Assembly (NCBI RefSeq): GCF_008040105.1
Contig: NZ_VRMG01000004.1
Location: 62,001 to 126,000 of the forward strand
Direction: 5' to 3'
DNA from: Lacisediminihabitans profunda
GTDB lineage: Bacteria; Actinomycetota; Actinomycetes; Actinomycetales; Microbacteriaceae
Length of the DNA stretch: 64,000 nt
The translations under genes and the position numbers were made by a program. Below the pieces are notes generated by a model. That model saw only the letters and a list, made by a program, of their open reading frames with translations, ran no database searches and was not told where the DNA came from. Below are positions 15,994 through 26,147 of this stretch, in pieces (the first letter of the stretch is position 1; every line of letters begins with the position of its first letter).

Positions 15994-16587
15994 ATGCGAG
16001 ACTCCAGCCCGACCGTGACGACGAGCGCGCTGCGCCGTCGCGGCCTCGGGCTGGAATGGGCGACGCTGGCCTGGAACGTCGTCGGTCTTGCGGTGCTCGC
16101 GGTGCTGGCCATTCGCGCCTCGTCGGTGGCGCTGGCCGGGTTCGGGCTCGACAGCCTGATCGAGATCGGCGCGAGCACCGTCGTGATCTGGGAGCTCAGG
16201 GGAACCGGGGAGGCTCGACAGCGCCGGGCCCTGCGCATCATCGGCATCGCCTTCGTCTGCCTGGCCGCCTATCTGCTGGTGCAGTCGCTTGTCGCCATCC
16301 TGGCCCGGCACCACGCGACACCCAGCGTGGGCGGAATCGCCTGGACCGGGGTGACCGCGGTGGTCATGTTCACTCTGGCCTTCGCCAAGCGACGCACGGG
16401 CCTGGCCCTGGGCAATCCGGTGCTCGTGAGCGAGGGCTCGGTCACCTTCATCGACGGGCTGCTGGCGGTCGCCGTGCTCGTGGGCCTCGCGCTCAACCAA
16501 CTCGCCGGATGGTGGTGGGCCGATCCGGCCGCCGGGCTCGTGATCGTCTTCTACGCGCTGCGCGAGGCGGCCCACCTGCTGCGCTGA
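15994..16587 (+). CDS. CDF-like cation transporter lacking the cytoplasmic domain
   Basis: A 197-residue protein with six predicted transmembrane helices resembling the membrane half of cation diffusion facilitators. The metal-site helix pattern is visible as GFGLDSLIE (helix 2) and EGSVTFIDGLLA (helix 5), which keep one acidic metal-ligand position each. It stops immediately after helix 6 (YALREAAHLLR), so the usual cytoplasmic metal-sensing domain is absent. Short forms of this kind are frequent in actinobacteria. The metal is not predictable. It diverges from the DUF2127 gene. Confidence 0.75.
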   Translation: MRDSSPTVTTSALRRRGLGLEWATLAWNVVGLAVLAVLAIRASSVALAGFGLDSLIEIGASTVVIWELRGTGEARQRRALRIIGIAFVCLAAYLLVQSLVAILARHHATPSVGGIAWTGVTAVVMFTLAFAKRRTGLALGNPVLVSEGSVTFIDGLLAVAVLVGLALNQLAGWWWADPAAGLVIVFYALREAAHLLR

Positions 16588-16616
16588 GGTATCCGGAGGG
16601 CAGCGGACAGGGCGAA

Positions 16617-16967
16617 CTAGGCGCTCACGAGCAGCCGGGCGACCGAGTCGAGTGCGCCGGGCACGAGGGCGAAATACGCCCACGTGCCGCGCTGGGTGCG
16701 GCTGAGAAAGCCCGCATCGGTGAGCACCTTGAGGTGGTGCGACACGGTGGGCTGGCTCAGTCCGACCGGCGCGGTGAGGTCGCACGCGCATGCCTCCTGC
16801 CCCTCGGAAGCGGCGACGATCGAGATGAGTCGCAGTCTCGTGGGATCGGCGAGTGCCTTGAGCGACCGGGCGAGGTCTTCCGCGTTCTCGGCAGGAAGAG
16901 TCTGCCGGGTGAGGGGCGAACAGCACGCCGTCACGTCGACGACGGGGAGCAGGGTTGTCGTGGTCAC
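16617..16967 (-). CDS. ArsR/SmtB-family metal(loid)-responsive repressor
   Basis: A 116-residue winged-helix repressor. The recognition helix is LSQPTVSHHLKVL (70-82). Candidate As(III)-binding cysteines are C15 and C16 near the N-terminus and C60 and C62 in EACACDL, an arrangement like that of actinobacterial arsenic repressors with an N-terminal Cys pair. It is transcribed away from a flavoprotein gene across a 92-bp gap that holds two palindromic operators, so it probably represses both promoters until arsenite or a related metalloid binds. Confidence 0.88.
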   Translation of the reverse strand: MTTTTLLPVVDVTACCSPLTRQTLPAENAEDLARSLKALADPTRLRLISIVAASEGQEACACDLTAPVGLSQPTVSHHLKVLTDAGFLSRTQRGTWAYFALVPGALDSVARLLVSA

Positions 16968-16983
16968 GCAGCAATCCTAGCCT

Positions 16984-17005
16984 TATATTGACAGAGGTCG
17001 ATATA
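16984..17005. promoter_or_regulatory. ArsR operator 1
   Basis: TATATTGAC, AGAG, GTCGATATA: nine-base arms with one mismatch around a 4-bp spacer, 17 bp from the repressor start codon. Confidence 0.7.
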
Positions 17006-17019
17006 GTCGCGCATACTCG

Positions 17020-17041
17020 AATATCGACCATCATCGATACA
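17020..17041. promoter_or_regulatory. ArsR operator 2
   Basis: ATATCGACC then ATCATCGATAC gives half-sites TATCGA and TCGATA around a 6-bp spacer, about 18 bp from the flavoprotein ATG at 17060. Its half-sites match operator 1. Confidence 0.6.
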
Positions 17042-17059
17042 AGGATGGATTGCACCCCG

Positions 17060-18373
17060 ATGACTCTGATAGACCTCTCCCCCACCGTGCTGCGCTCGCC
17101 GCGTCTGGATGGCCTTCCCGTGGCCATCATCGGCTCCGGTCCGATCGGGCTGGCCGCGGCAGCGAACCTCGTCGAACGCGGGATCGACTTCGTGGTCTAC
17201 GAGGCCGGGGGCGCGGCCGCGAGCAGCCTCGCCGCGTGGGGCCACATCCGCCTCTTCTCGCCCTGGCGGCACCTCATCGACCCGGCAGCGCGTCGGCTGC
17301 TGGGCGCCACGGGATGGACAGAACCCGATCCCGACGTCGCTCCGTACGCCGCCCAGCTCATTGACCTGTACCTCGCCCCCCTGGCGGCCCTGCCCGAGAT
17401 CCGGTCGCGGATTCGCTTCGGGTCGAGGGTGCAGGCGGTGACCAGGCAGGGAATGGATCGCACGCGTTCGGCCGGGCGATCGTCGGTGCCCTTCGCGCTT
17501 CGGCTGCAGCACGACTCCGGGGAGGCCTCCGAGGTCCTCGCGCGCGCCGTGATCGACGCATCAGGGACTTACTCGACGCCGAAACCGCTCGGCTCGAACG
17601 GACTCGCCCCGCTCGGGCTCGTCGACGTCGCCGATTGGATCAGTTCCGCCCTCCCCGATGTGCTCGGTCGGGACCGCGCGCGCTTTGCCGGCCGCCACAC
17701 CGTTGTGGTCGGTGCCGGGCACTCAGCGGCGAACACGCTCATCGCCCTCGCCAAACTCGCCCGAGAGGAAGACGGCACGACCATCACCTGGCTCATTCGC
17801 AACGACACGGCCGCGCGCGTGTCGGCCACCGTAGGCGATGAGCTCCCCGGACGCGCCTCACTGGCCGATCGGGTGCGACGCCTCATCGACGCGGGCGCGA
17901 TCGGTGTGGTCGACGGCTTCGAGATCGATCGGGTCGCCCGCACACCGCGCGGAGTCGCCATCGGGGGCAGTCGCCACGGTACGACCGCCACGGTGGAGGC
18001 GGACGAGATTGTCGCGGCGACGGGCTTCAGGCCCGACCTCGGGATGCTGAGCGAGATCCGTCTCGACCTCGACGACATCGTGGAGGCACCTCGACGCCTC
18101 GCCCCACTGATCGACCCCAACGTGCATAGTTGCGGCACGGTCGAGCCGCACGGCTTCGCCGAGCTTCAGCACCCGGAGCCCAACTTCTTCATCGCCGGAA
18201 TGAAGAGCTACGGCAGGGCGCCAACCTTCCTTCTCGCGACGGGGTACGAACAGGTGCGCTCGATCGTGGCCTGGCTCGATGGAGACTTCGCCGGCGCATC
18301 CGCGGTGAAGCTCGTGCTCCCCGCGACGGGTGTGTGCTCCACCGGAGACGCGAGCTCGCAGTCCTGCTGCTAG
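17060..18373 (+). CDS. FAD/NAD(P)-dependent oxidoreductase, ArsO-like
   Basis: A 437-residue two-dinucleotide-binding flavoprotein. The FAD motif GSGPIG is at 25-30 and the NAD(P) motif GAGHSA at 218-223, with an ATG-type motif (IVAATGF) further on. Size, order and pairing with an ArsR gene fit ArsO, a putative flavin monooxygenase of arsenic operons. The C-terminus ends in a cysteine-bearing tail (CSTGDASSQSCC) that could bind metal or form a disulphide. No arsenite pump or arsenate reductase lies next to it, so this is a minimal arsR-arsO pair. The start at 17060 keeps the operators outside the gene. Confidence 0.78.
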   Translation: MTLIDLSPTVLRSPRLDGLPVAIIGSGPIGLAAAANLVERGIDFVVYEAGGAAASSLAAWGHIRLFSPWRHLIDPAARRLLGATGWTEPDPDVAPYAAQLIDLYLAPLAALPEIRSRIRFGSRVQAVTRQGMDRTRSAGRSSVPFALRLQHDSGEASEVLARAVIDASGTYSTPKPLGSNGLAPLGLVDVADWISSALPDVLGRDRARFAGRHTVVVGAGHSAANTLIALAKLAREEDGTTITWLIRNDTAARVSATVGDELPGRASLADRVRRLIDAGAIGVVDGFEIDRVARTPRGVAIGGSRHGTTATVEADEIVAATGFRPDLGMLSEIRLDLDDIVEAPRRLAPLIDPNVHSCGTVEPHGFAELQHPEPNFFIAGMKSYGRAPTFLLATGYEQVRSIVAWLDGDFAGASAVKLVLPATGVCSTGDASSQSCC

Positions 18374-18404
18374 TGGAGCCGCCGGCGGAGCGCCAGAGCG
18401 GGGG

Positions 18405-20795
<2,391 letters not shown>

Positions 20796-20976
20796 GGTCT
20801 TCAGGCTAAGCCTTGGGCACGGGCCGGCGCTTCTCCCCGCCTGCTCGACAATCGCGGTAACGAAGGATCCTCATTCCGCGCTTAAGCTGGGGGCGCGAGG
20901 GATCAGCTCTACGCCCGGTGGATGCGCCGGAACACGCTCCGCCGAAGCCGCGCCGCGTGCGCACGAAGGGCAATCC

Positions 20977-22449
20977 GTGTTCGACTTTCTGTTCTCCCCC
21001 GTGCCGGCGATCATTCTCGGTGTCATCGTCCTCTTCTTCGTCGTTCTCATCTACGCGAAGTCCGTCTACAAAAACGCCGGCCCGGACGAGGCGATCCTGA
21101 TCACCGGAAAGCGCTCGAAGGTGAAGACCGTCGGCGGTGTCGCTACCGAGGAGTCCGGCATCCGCATCGTCGTGGGCTCGGGCGTGTTCATCACGCCGTT
21201 CTTTCAGAAGGCCTTCAAGATCAGCCTCCGCTCACGGGCCATCGAGCTCGCCGCCGTCGCGCAGGATGCCCGCGGGATCACCCTCACGGTCGAGGCCGTC
21301 GCCATCGTGAAGGTCGGCGACACTCACTCCGCGATCCTCGCGGCCGGCCAGCGCTTCATCGGCAACGACAAGAACATCGATGGCTTCGCCCTCGAGGTGC
21401 TGTCCGGATCTCTTCGCTCGTCGATCGGCGGCACGGACGTGCAGACCATCATCCAGAAGCGGGACGAACTCGGCGCCGCGGTTCTCTCCACCGCCCGCGA
21501 GTCGCTGCTCAGCCAGGGACTCGACGTCGACTCCTTCGAAATCAAGGGCATCTCCGACGACAACGACTACATCCGCAACATGGGGCGCGCCGAGCAGGCC
21601 GCGGTGTTGAGGGCAGCCGAGGTGGCGGAGGCCCAGGCCGGGCAGGCGTCCCAGGAGGCGGCGATCGCCGCCGAGCAGGCCGTGGCCATCGCCCAGAACA
21701 CGTTGGCCCTCAAGCGTGCCGCACTCCAGCTTGACACGGACAAGGCCACGGCGGAGGCCGCGGGAGCAAAGCCGCTGGCCGAGGCCAAGACGCGGCAGAA
21801 CATCGTGCACGAGCAGGAGGTCACCGCGCAGGCGGCCGCCAAGCTCCGCACCGCGGAACTCGCGTCCGAGGTCAACGCGGTGGCCGACGCCGACGCATAC
21901 AAGGTGAAGGTGGCGGCAACCGCAGAGGCTCAGGCGCGCGTCATCGCGGCCAACGCCGAGCGCGACAGCCGCATTGCGAACGCCGACGCCATCCGCGCCG
22001 AAGGCCAGGCGACCGCCGACGCGATTCTCGCCAAGGGCACGGCCGAGGCAGAGGCGACCAAGCTTGCGGCGGCCGCCGTCGCGCAGCGTTCGGAGGCGCT
22101 CATCCAGCTTCGCCTGGTCGAAATGCTCCCGCAGATCGCGCACGAGCTCGCCGCGCCGCTGGGCAATATCGACCAGCTGACGGTCGTGTCCACGGACGGC
22201 GCGAGCCAACTCAGCAAGAACGTGGCCGGCGGATTCTCCGAGATCGACGCGGTGTTGAAGTCGACCACGGGACTCGACATCCGGAGCCTCCTCGGGAGCT
22301 TCGTCGGCGGGGCGGCGGCCGGCACGGTCGCGGCCCACGCCGCGCGGCCCACCGCAACGGTCACCATTCCGAGCGAGGTGAGCGTGGAACTGCCGAAGAT
22401 TCGGCTCGAGTCGGCCCTGGCGGTGCCGACCACCTCTGTGGAGGAGTAG
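20977..22449 (+). CDS. Flotillin-like SPFH/band 7 membrane scaffold protein
   Basis: A 490-residue flotillin. A single N-terminal membrane segment (PVPAIILGVIVLFFVVLIY) is followed by the SPFH domain (about 30-210, with YKNAGPDEAILITGK at its start) and a long alanine- and glutamate-rich coiled coil (about 210-390) typical of flotillins, then a C-terminal oligomerisation part. Such proteins organise fluid membrane domains and support secretion and cell-wall synthesis. The GTG at 20977 is preferred because the membrane helix should begin at the N-terminus; AAGGG lies 6-7 nt before it. No NfeD partner is adjacent. Confidence 0.92.
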   Translation: MFDFLFSPVPAIILGVIVLFFVVLIYAKSVYKNAGPDEAILITGKRSKVKTVGGVATEESGIRIVVGSGVFITPFFQKAFKISLRSRAIELAAVAQDARGITLTVEAVAIVKVGDTHSAILAAGQRFIGNDKNIDGFALEVLSGSLRSSIGGTDVQTIIQKRDELGAAVLSTARESLLSQGLDVDSFEIKGISDDNDYIRNMGRAEQAAVLRAAEVAEAQAGQASQEAAIAAEQAVAIAQNTLALKRAALQLDTDKATAEAAGAKPLAEAKTRQNIVHEQEVTAQAAAKLRTAELASEVNAVADADAYKVKVAATAEAQARVIAANAERDSRIANADAIRAEGQATADAILAKGTAEAEATKLAAAAVAQRSEALIQLRLVEMLPQIAHELAAPLGNIDQLTVVSTDGASQLSKNVAGGFSEIDAVLKSTTGLDIRSLLGSFVGGAAAGTVAAHAARPTATVTIPSEVSVELPKIRLESALAVPTTSVEE

Positions 22450-22467
22450 ACGCCCTGGGCCCGACCG

Positions 22468-23322
22468 CTACCCGGCGGTGTGTTCGTTCACGAAGTCGAG
22501 GGCGATCTTGGCGACCTCTTCCCATCCGCTGTCGATAGTGAGCGAGTGGCCGCGGTGCGGGACGGAGACGATCTCCGTCACTCCCACGCTTCGCTTCTGC
22601 CGGTTGTACGAGGCGTTGACGATCGCCCACGGCACGGTGTGGTCGTCGGCGCCAGAGATGAGAAGAAGCGGCCCGCGGTCGGGGTTGGTGGTGTCCACCT
22701 TGTCGTCGGACCACGGGTTGAAGTTGGCGGTGGCGGCCGAGAAGAGGGGGCGGCCGGGGGCGGCGACGTGGTACCGCTCGTAGATCTCCCTCGCCTCGTC
22801 CTCCTCGAGCGCGTTGGCCCAGCCGTAGGCGAATTGCTCGAAGGTGAGGGTGACCGCCCGGTCGAAGTTGGCCGGATTGGCCAGCACCGCGGACGATGAC
22901 CTGAGGGAGGACACCGGCAGCGGAAGCACCCCCTGGAACGGGGCGGGGTCGATAGCGACGGTGGCGCGCGATGCGCCGTCACCGGCGAGTTTCTGGGCGA
23001 TCACCCCGCCGAACGAGTGGCCCACGATCGCCGGCTTGGAGTTGAGCTTCGCGATGGCCTCGAGATAGTGGCTGGTGACGGCGCCGATCGACTTCCTGGC
23101 GAAGACCTCCGGATGCTCGCGGGCCTCCCCCACGGTCTCCGGGTCGTCCGGCCACCCGGGAGCGATCGTGGCGAAGCCGTTCTCTTCGAAGAGCGCGCGC
23201 CACTCGTCCCAACTGCTCGGCAGGAGCCAGAGGCCGTGAACGAAGACCACGGGAGTGAGTCCCGTCGAATTCGCTCGGTCGATCTGTTTCAGTTCCTGGT
23301 CGGTGATCGTCGCCACGGCCAC
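22468..23322 (-). CDS. Alpha/beta hydrolase
   Basis: A 284-residue cytosolic hydrolase. The oxyanion-hole region VFVHGLWLLPSSW (26-38), nucleophile elbow GHSFGG with Ser103, acidic residue in ISGADDHTVPW and the catalytic histidine in PHRGHSLT form a complete triad. A lid-type helical insertion is visible around residues 135-190. The substrate is unknown; close relatives in actinobacteria are annotated as esterases or haloperoxidase-like hydrolases. It converges on flotillin with an 18-bp gap. Confidence 0.88.
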   Translation of the reverse strand: MAVATITDQELKQIDRANSTGLTPVVFVHGLWLLPSSWDEWRALFEENGFATIAPGWPDDPETVGEAREHPEVFARKSIGAVTSHYLEAIAKLNSKPAIVGHSFGGVIAQKLAGDGASRATVAIDPAPFQGVLPLPVSSLRSSSAVLANPANFDRAVTLTFEQFAYGWANALEEDEAREIYERYHVAAPGRPLFSAATANFNPWSDDKVDTTNPDRGPLLLISGADDHTVPWAIVNASYNRQKRSVGVTEIVSVPHRGHSLTIDSGWEEVAKIALDFVNEHTAG

Positions 23323-23534
23323 ACCTCCAAACGAATGGGATACCTCGATCGTCCTCGCACCGGGGCCTCCGGGTCAAGGATGTCTGCTGCGTCGCAGATC
23401 CGGAGCCGGCCCGACGTGCCCGCCCGGGGGTTCCTTACCGCCCCCGAGGCGTCTATCGTGACGAATAGCGGCCCGAACCGAGGTGCGGAGTTCGACTGCC
23501 GACAACTCGACGACGAGAGCAGGAGAAGAAGCTG

Positions 23535-23819
23535 ATGGCTGAAAGCACTGGCGAACGCGACGCCAAGGGCGGGTACCAGGACGAGCAATTGCCCGACGGA
23601 ACCCGCTCGACCTCATCCGGTGGAGAAGGCATGTACACCGACGAACAGCTGCCCGATGGATCGCGCAGCACCTCCACCGACGAGCGCGGGGCCTACACCG
23701 ACGAAGAGTTGCGGGATGGCTCCCGCACTCGCGAAGAGCAGACCGAGCCCGACATGGGCAGCTACACGGAATCGGAGACTCGCGAGGGCGAGAAGGAGCG
23801 CAAAGACCGGCAGGACTGA
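23535..23819 (+). CDS. Small acidic repeat protein with YxDEQLPDG motifs
   Basis: A 94-residue, highly charged and probably disordered protein. It carries three consecutive units of the type Y-x-DE-(Q/E)-L-x-DG-(T/S)-RS or RT (YQDEQLPDGTRST, YTDEQLPDGSRST, YTDEELRDGSRT), followed by a KERKDRQD tail. AGGAG precedes the ATG. No family recognised; the repeats suggest a hydrophilin-like stress protectant or a multivalent binding peptide. A strong hairpin lies 84 bp after the stop codon. Confidence 0.7.
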   Translation: MAESTGERDAKGGYQDEQLPDGTRSTSSGGEGMYTDEQLPDGSRSTSTDERGAYTDEELRDGSRTREEQTEPDMGSYTESETREGEKERKDRQD

Positions 23820-23902
23820 CACCGCCGTGTCTGCACGATGGTCGTTCGCTGCCCGTGAGCGGCTCGACGAGGGGGCGGCAGAGTCCCGCGTTCTGGGGTA
23901 AG

Positions 23903-23934
23903 ACGGGCATCGCTGTGCCATGAGCAATGCCCGT
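23903..23934. terminator. Long imperfect hairpin
   Basis: ACGGGCAT and ATGCCCGT pair over 8 bp; inside, GCT and AGC pair after one C-A mismatch, leaving an 8-nt loop. It may end the acidic repeat gene transcript or shape the leader of the DUF2510 gene 50 bp downstream. Confidence 0.4.
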
Positions 23935-23983
23935 AAACTCCTGAAAGGGTCCGTATGGGGCTTTGTTATCGGGGGATGTCAGC

Positions 23984-25339
23984 GTGTCAACGAATGTGCA
24001 GTCCGAGGCGGTGTCGGCTGGCTGGTACGCCGACCCCGAGGACGTCGGTCGGCTGCGCTGGTGGAACGGCGCCGCCTGGACGGCCGACGTCATCGCGGCG
24101 GCGGTGGCGATTCCTGAGGCCGCGCCGGAGACTCGGCCGGACGCCGTGCCGGTGGATCCGTCAAGGATCGTGCCGGATGCCGAGCCCGAGACCCCGCCCG
24201 AGACCTCGCAGGAGGCCGTACCGGCCGCCGTGCACGAGGATCTGCCGGACGCCGTACCGGACGCCATAGCCGGGGCGGGGGTATTTCTCAGCCGTCGGCA
24301 ACTGCGGGAGAAGAACGGTCCACTCACCACGGAGTCGGCGGAAGAGCCGGAGGCGACCGGTCCGCAGGGGCCGGTTCCTCCCACTGATGAGTCGCGGCCT
24401 CCCACGCCGCCCGATCCGGAGGTACCGCCCCTCGAGCGACGCCCGCTGAGTGTCCCGGCGGGCTGGTACGACGACCCGACGGGTCTCGAATTGAACCGAT
24501 GGTGGAATGGAATCGAGTGGACCGAGCACACGGCGCCGAAACCGGCCGAGCCGGTCGCTGCCGAGCCGGTCGCTGCCGAGCCGGTCGCTGCCGAATCGCC
24601 CGCCACGGCCTTCCGCCCCCGCGCGCCCGAGATCGAAACGCTCCCCCAGGATCTGACCCACGCCTACGTGCCGTTCGGCGACCACCGCTCCTGGCAGGCC
24701 CACGTGCCGCCGATCGTGACGGCACCGACCAGGTGGAATACCCCGGGCGCCATCGCTGTCGGCTTCACTCCGTGGGTGGGCCTGATGGCCTCGGTGGGTC
24801 TTGTTGTGCTCACCCTTCTGGGCTCCGGAGCGTGGTGGTGGCTCATCGGAGCCGCGCTTCTGCCACTGCTCTGGTCGATCGCCTTCGCGTTGCGGGACCG
24901 CAACAAGCTGGACGTGTGGGGCTACGAGGCGCGGGCAAGCCTGGGCTGGCTCTTTCTCGGCCCGCTCGCCTACCTCATCGCTCGCACGGTTCGGGTCCAC
25001 CAGCGGGTTCGCCGGGGGTCGTTCCCGCTGTGGCTGTTCATCATCAATTCGGTGCTCATCTCGGCGCTCGCTGTCGGCGCGGGCGTCGGCCTCGGGGCGA
25101 GCGTCGCCGCCCGGGGCACCGCGGCGATAGAACAGCAGACCGAGGGCGCACTCCACGCCCAGGGCCACAACTATTCGGTGGTCTGCCCGGCGTCCTTGAC
25201 CATTTTCGTGGTCGGCTCGACGTTCGATTGCGTCGCCTCCGACGCCGCGGGAACGGTCGGCACGGTATCGGTGAAGATCATTGGCGCGAACGGCAGGTTC
25301 GCCTACCGCTTCACGCCGTCGCCCTCGACCGGGGCGTGA
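23984..25339 (+). CDS. DUF2510 membrane protein with DUF4333-like tail
   Basis: A 451-residue protein. Two DUF2510 modules (AGWYADPEDVGRLRWWNGAA near residue 12 and AGWYDDPTGLELNRWWNG near 160), small tryptophan-rich actinobacterial domains of unknown role, are joined by an acidic proline-rich linker. A 15-bp repeat encoding AEPVA three times follows, then several transmembrane helices (about 255-380) and an extracytoplasmic C-terminal domain of DUF4333 type (VVCPASLTIFVVGSTFDCVA). GTG 23984 has GGGGG 8 nt upstream. Function is unknown; membrane-bound with a cytoplasmic binding part. Confidence 0.82.
   Translation: MSTNVQSEAVSAGWYADPEDVGRLRWWNGAAWTADVIAAAVAIPEAAPETRPDAVPVDPSRIVPDAEPETPPETSQEAVPAAVHEDLPDAVPDAIAGAGVFLSRRQLREKNGPLTTESAEEPEATGPQGPVPPTDESRPPTPPDPEVPPLERRPLSVPAGWYDDPTGLELNRWWNGIEWTEHTAPKPAEPVAAEPVAAEPVAAESPATAFRPRAPEIETLPQDLTHAYVPFGDHRSWQAHVPPIVTAPTRWNTPGAIAVGFTPWVGLMASVGLVVLTLLGSGAWWWLIGAALLPLLWSIAFALRDRNKLDVWGYEARASLGWLFLGPLAYLIARTVRVHQRVRRGSFPLWLFIINSVLISALAVGAGVGLGASVAARGTAAIEQQTEGALHAQGHNYSVVCPASLTIFVVGSTFDCVASDAAGTVGTVSVKIIGANGRFAYRFTPSPSTGA
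24551..24595 (+). repeat. 15-bp in-frame tandem repeat (3 copies)
   Basis: CCGGTCGCTGCCGAG three times in a row inside the DUF2510 gene linker; it encodes the five-residue unit PVAAE and keeps the frame. Confidence 0.9.
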
Positions 25340-25345
25340 CGGCGG

Positions 25346-25831
25346 CTACCTGCCCGAGACCGACCCGAACCGATTGTCCGGGTCGAGACGGGCGAGCATC
25401 CTCGCCATGATGCGGTCGAGATCCGCCACGTCGTCGTCATCGAGAACGTCGATCACGTTTTCGCGCACGGTGCGCACGTGGCCGGGGGCCGTGGCGACCA
25501 CCTTCTCCCAACCCGCCTCCGAGAGCACGGCGTTCGTCGCGCGACGGTCCTCCGGACATGGGACGCGGTCGAGGTAACCGCGGGTCTCGAGTCGCGAGAC
25601 GACGTGCGACAGGCGCGGCAGGGTCGCGTTCGTCTCGCCGGCCAGCTGCGTCATCCGGAGCGTTCGCCCGGGTGCCTCGGAGAGCATCGCGAGCACGAAG
25701 TACTCAAAGTGGCTCAGTTCGGCGTCCCGCTGCAGCTGAGAATCGAGCGCTCCGGGAAGCAGCTCGACAACGGAGATGAACTTCCTCCACGCGTCGAGCT
25801 GGGGGGCGGTGAGCCAGACGGTGTCTTCCAT
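25346..25831 (-). CDS. MarR-family transcriptional regulator
   Basis: A 161-residue winged-helix dimer-type regulator. The DNA-binding part spans about residues 50-115 (RMTQLAGETNATLPRLSHVV as helix-turn-helix, then LETRGYLDRVPCPEDRRATN as the wing), with helical dimerisation segments on both ends. The DRR motif in the wing is the family hallmark. The target is unknown; the upstream region is filled by a minisatellite and no clear palindromic operator stands out. It abuts the convergent DUF2510 gene (6-bp gap). Confidence 0.9.
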   Translation of the reverse strand: MEDTVWLTAPQLDAWRKFISVVELLPGALDSQLQRDAELSHFEYFVLAMLSEAPGRTLRMTQLAGETNATLPRLSHVVSRLETRGYLDRVPCPEDRRATNAVLSEAGWEKVVATAPGHVRTVRENVIDVLDDDDVADLDRIMARMLARLDPDNRFGSVSGR

Positions 25832-25891
25832 CTGCCCATCCTAGCGGAATCACTTGACGCTACAACTAAACTGGAGCACACTGGTGCGCCC

Positions 25892-26012
25892 CGTTCGTCC
25901 GGCCCCTCGCTTCTCCGGCCCTCGTTTCTCCGGCCCTCGTTTGTCCGGCCATCGTTTCTCCGGCCATCGTTTCTCCGGCCATCGTTTGTCTGGCCATCGT
26001 TTCTCTGGCCAT
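25892..26012 (+). repeat. 15-bp minisatellite, 8 units
   Basis: Consensus CGTTTCTCCGGCCAT, first unit 16 bp, with substitutions mostly in the first three and last unit positions. The core CGTTTCTCCGG equals the terminal repeat of the adjacent element, so the array looks like expansion of that end. Confidence 0.9.
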
Positions 26013-26117
26013 CGTTTTCTCCGGAGGTTTCGCATCCCGAGCTCGACTTGCACGTTCCATTGAGCCGTTTCGGCCCAGAATCCCGCATTCGACGCAAGAC
26101 CTCCGGAGAAGCGTTGG
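26013..26117 (+). repeat. TIR element, dispersed fourth copy
   Basis: Left end CGTTTTCTCCGGAGGTTT and right end ACCTCCGGAGAAGCGTTGG are inverted repeats matching the ends of the 4.5-5.0 kb elements. The interior is diverged but keeps a short central hairpin (GCCGTTTCGGC) and similar length. Confidence 0.7.
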
Positions 26118-26147
26118 CCGACTGAACGTCTTCGACGGTGTGGCGGC

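Larger units (their letters stand above)
25832..26147. other. 316-bp intergenic stretch made of a minisatellite and a TIR element
   Basis: Between the MarR start and the J-domain protein stop. It holds eight 15-bp units (25892-26012) running directly into a 105-bp inverted-repeat element (26013-26117). No gene; open frames through it are repetitive. Confidence 0.8.

Noticed and set aside
25854-26063. Small ORF through the 15-bp minisatellite
   Set aside because: Its translation is only the repeat (RFSGH units) and there is no ribosome-binding site.
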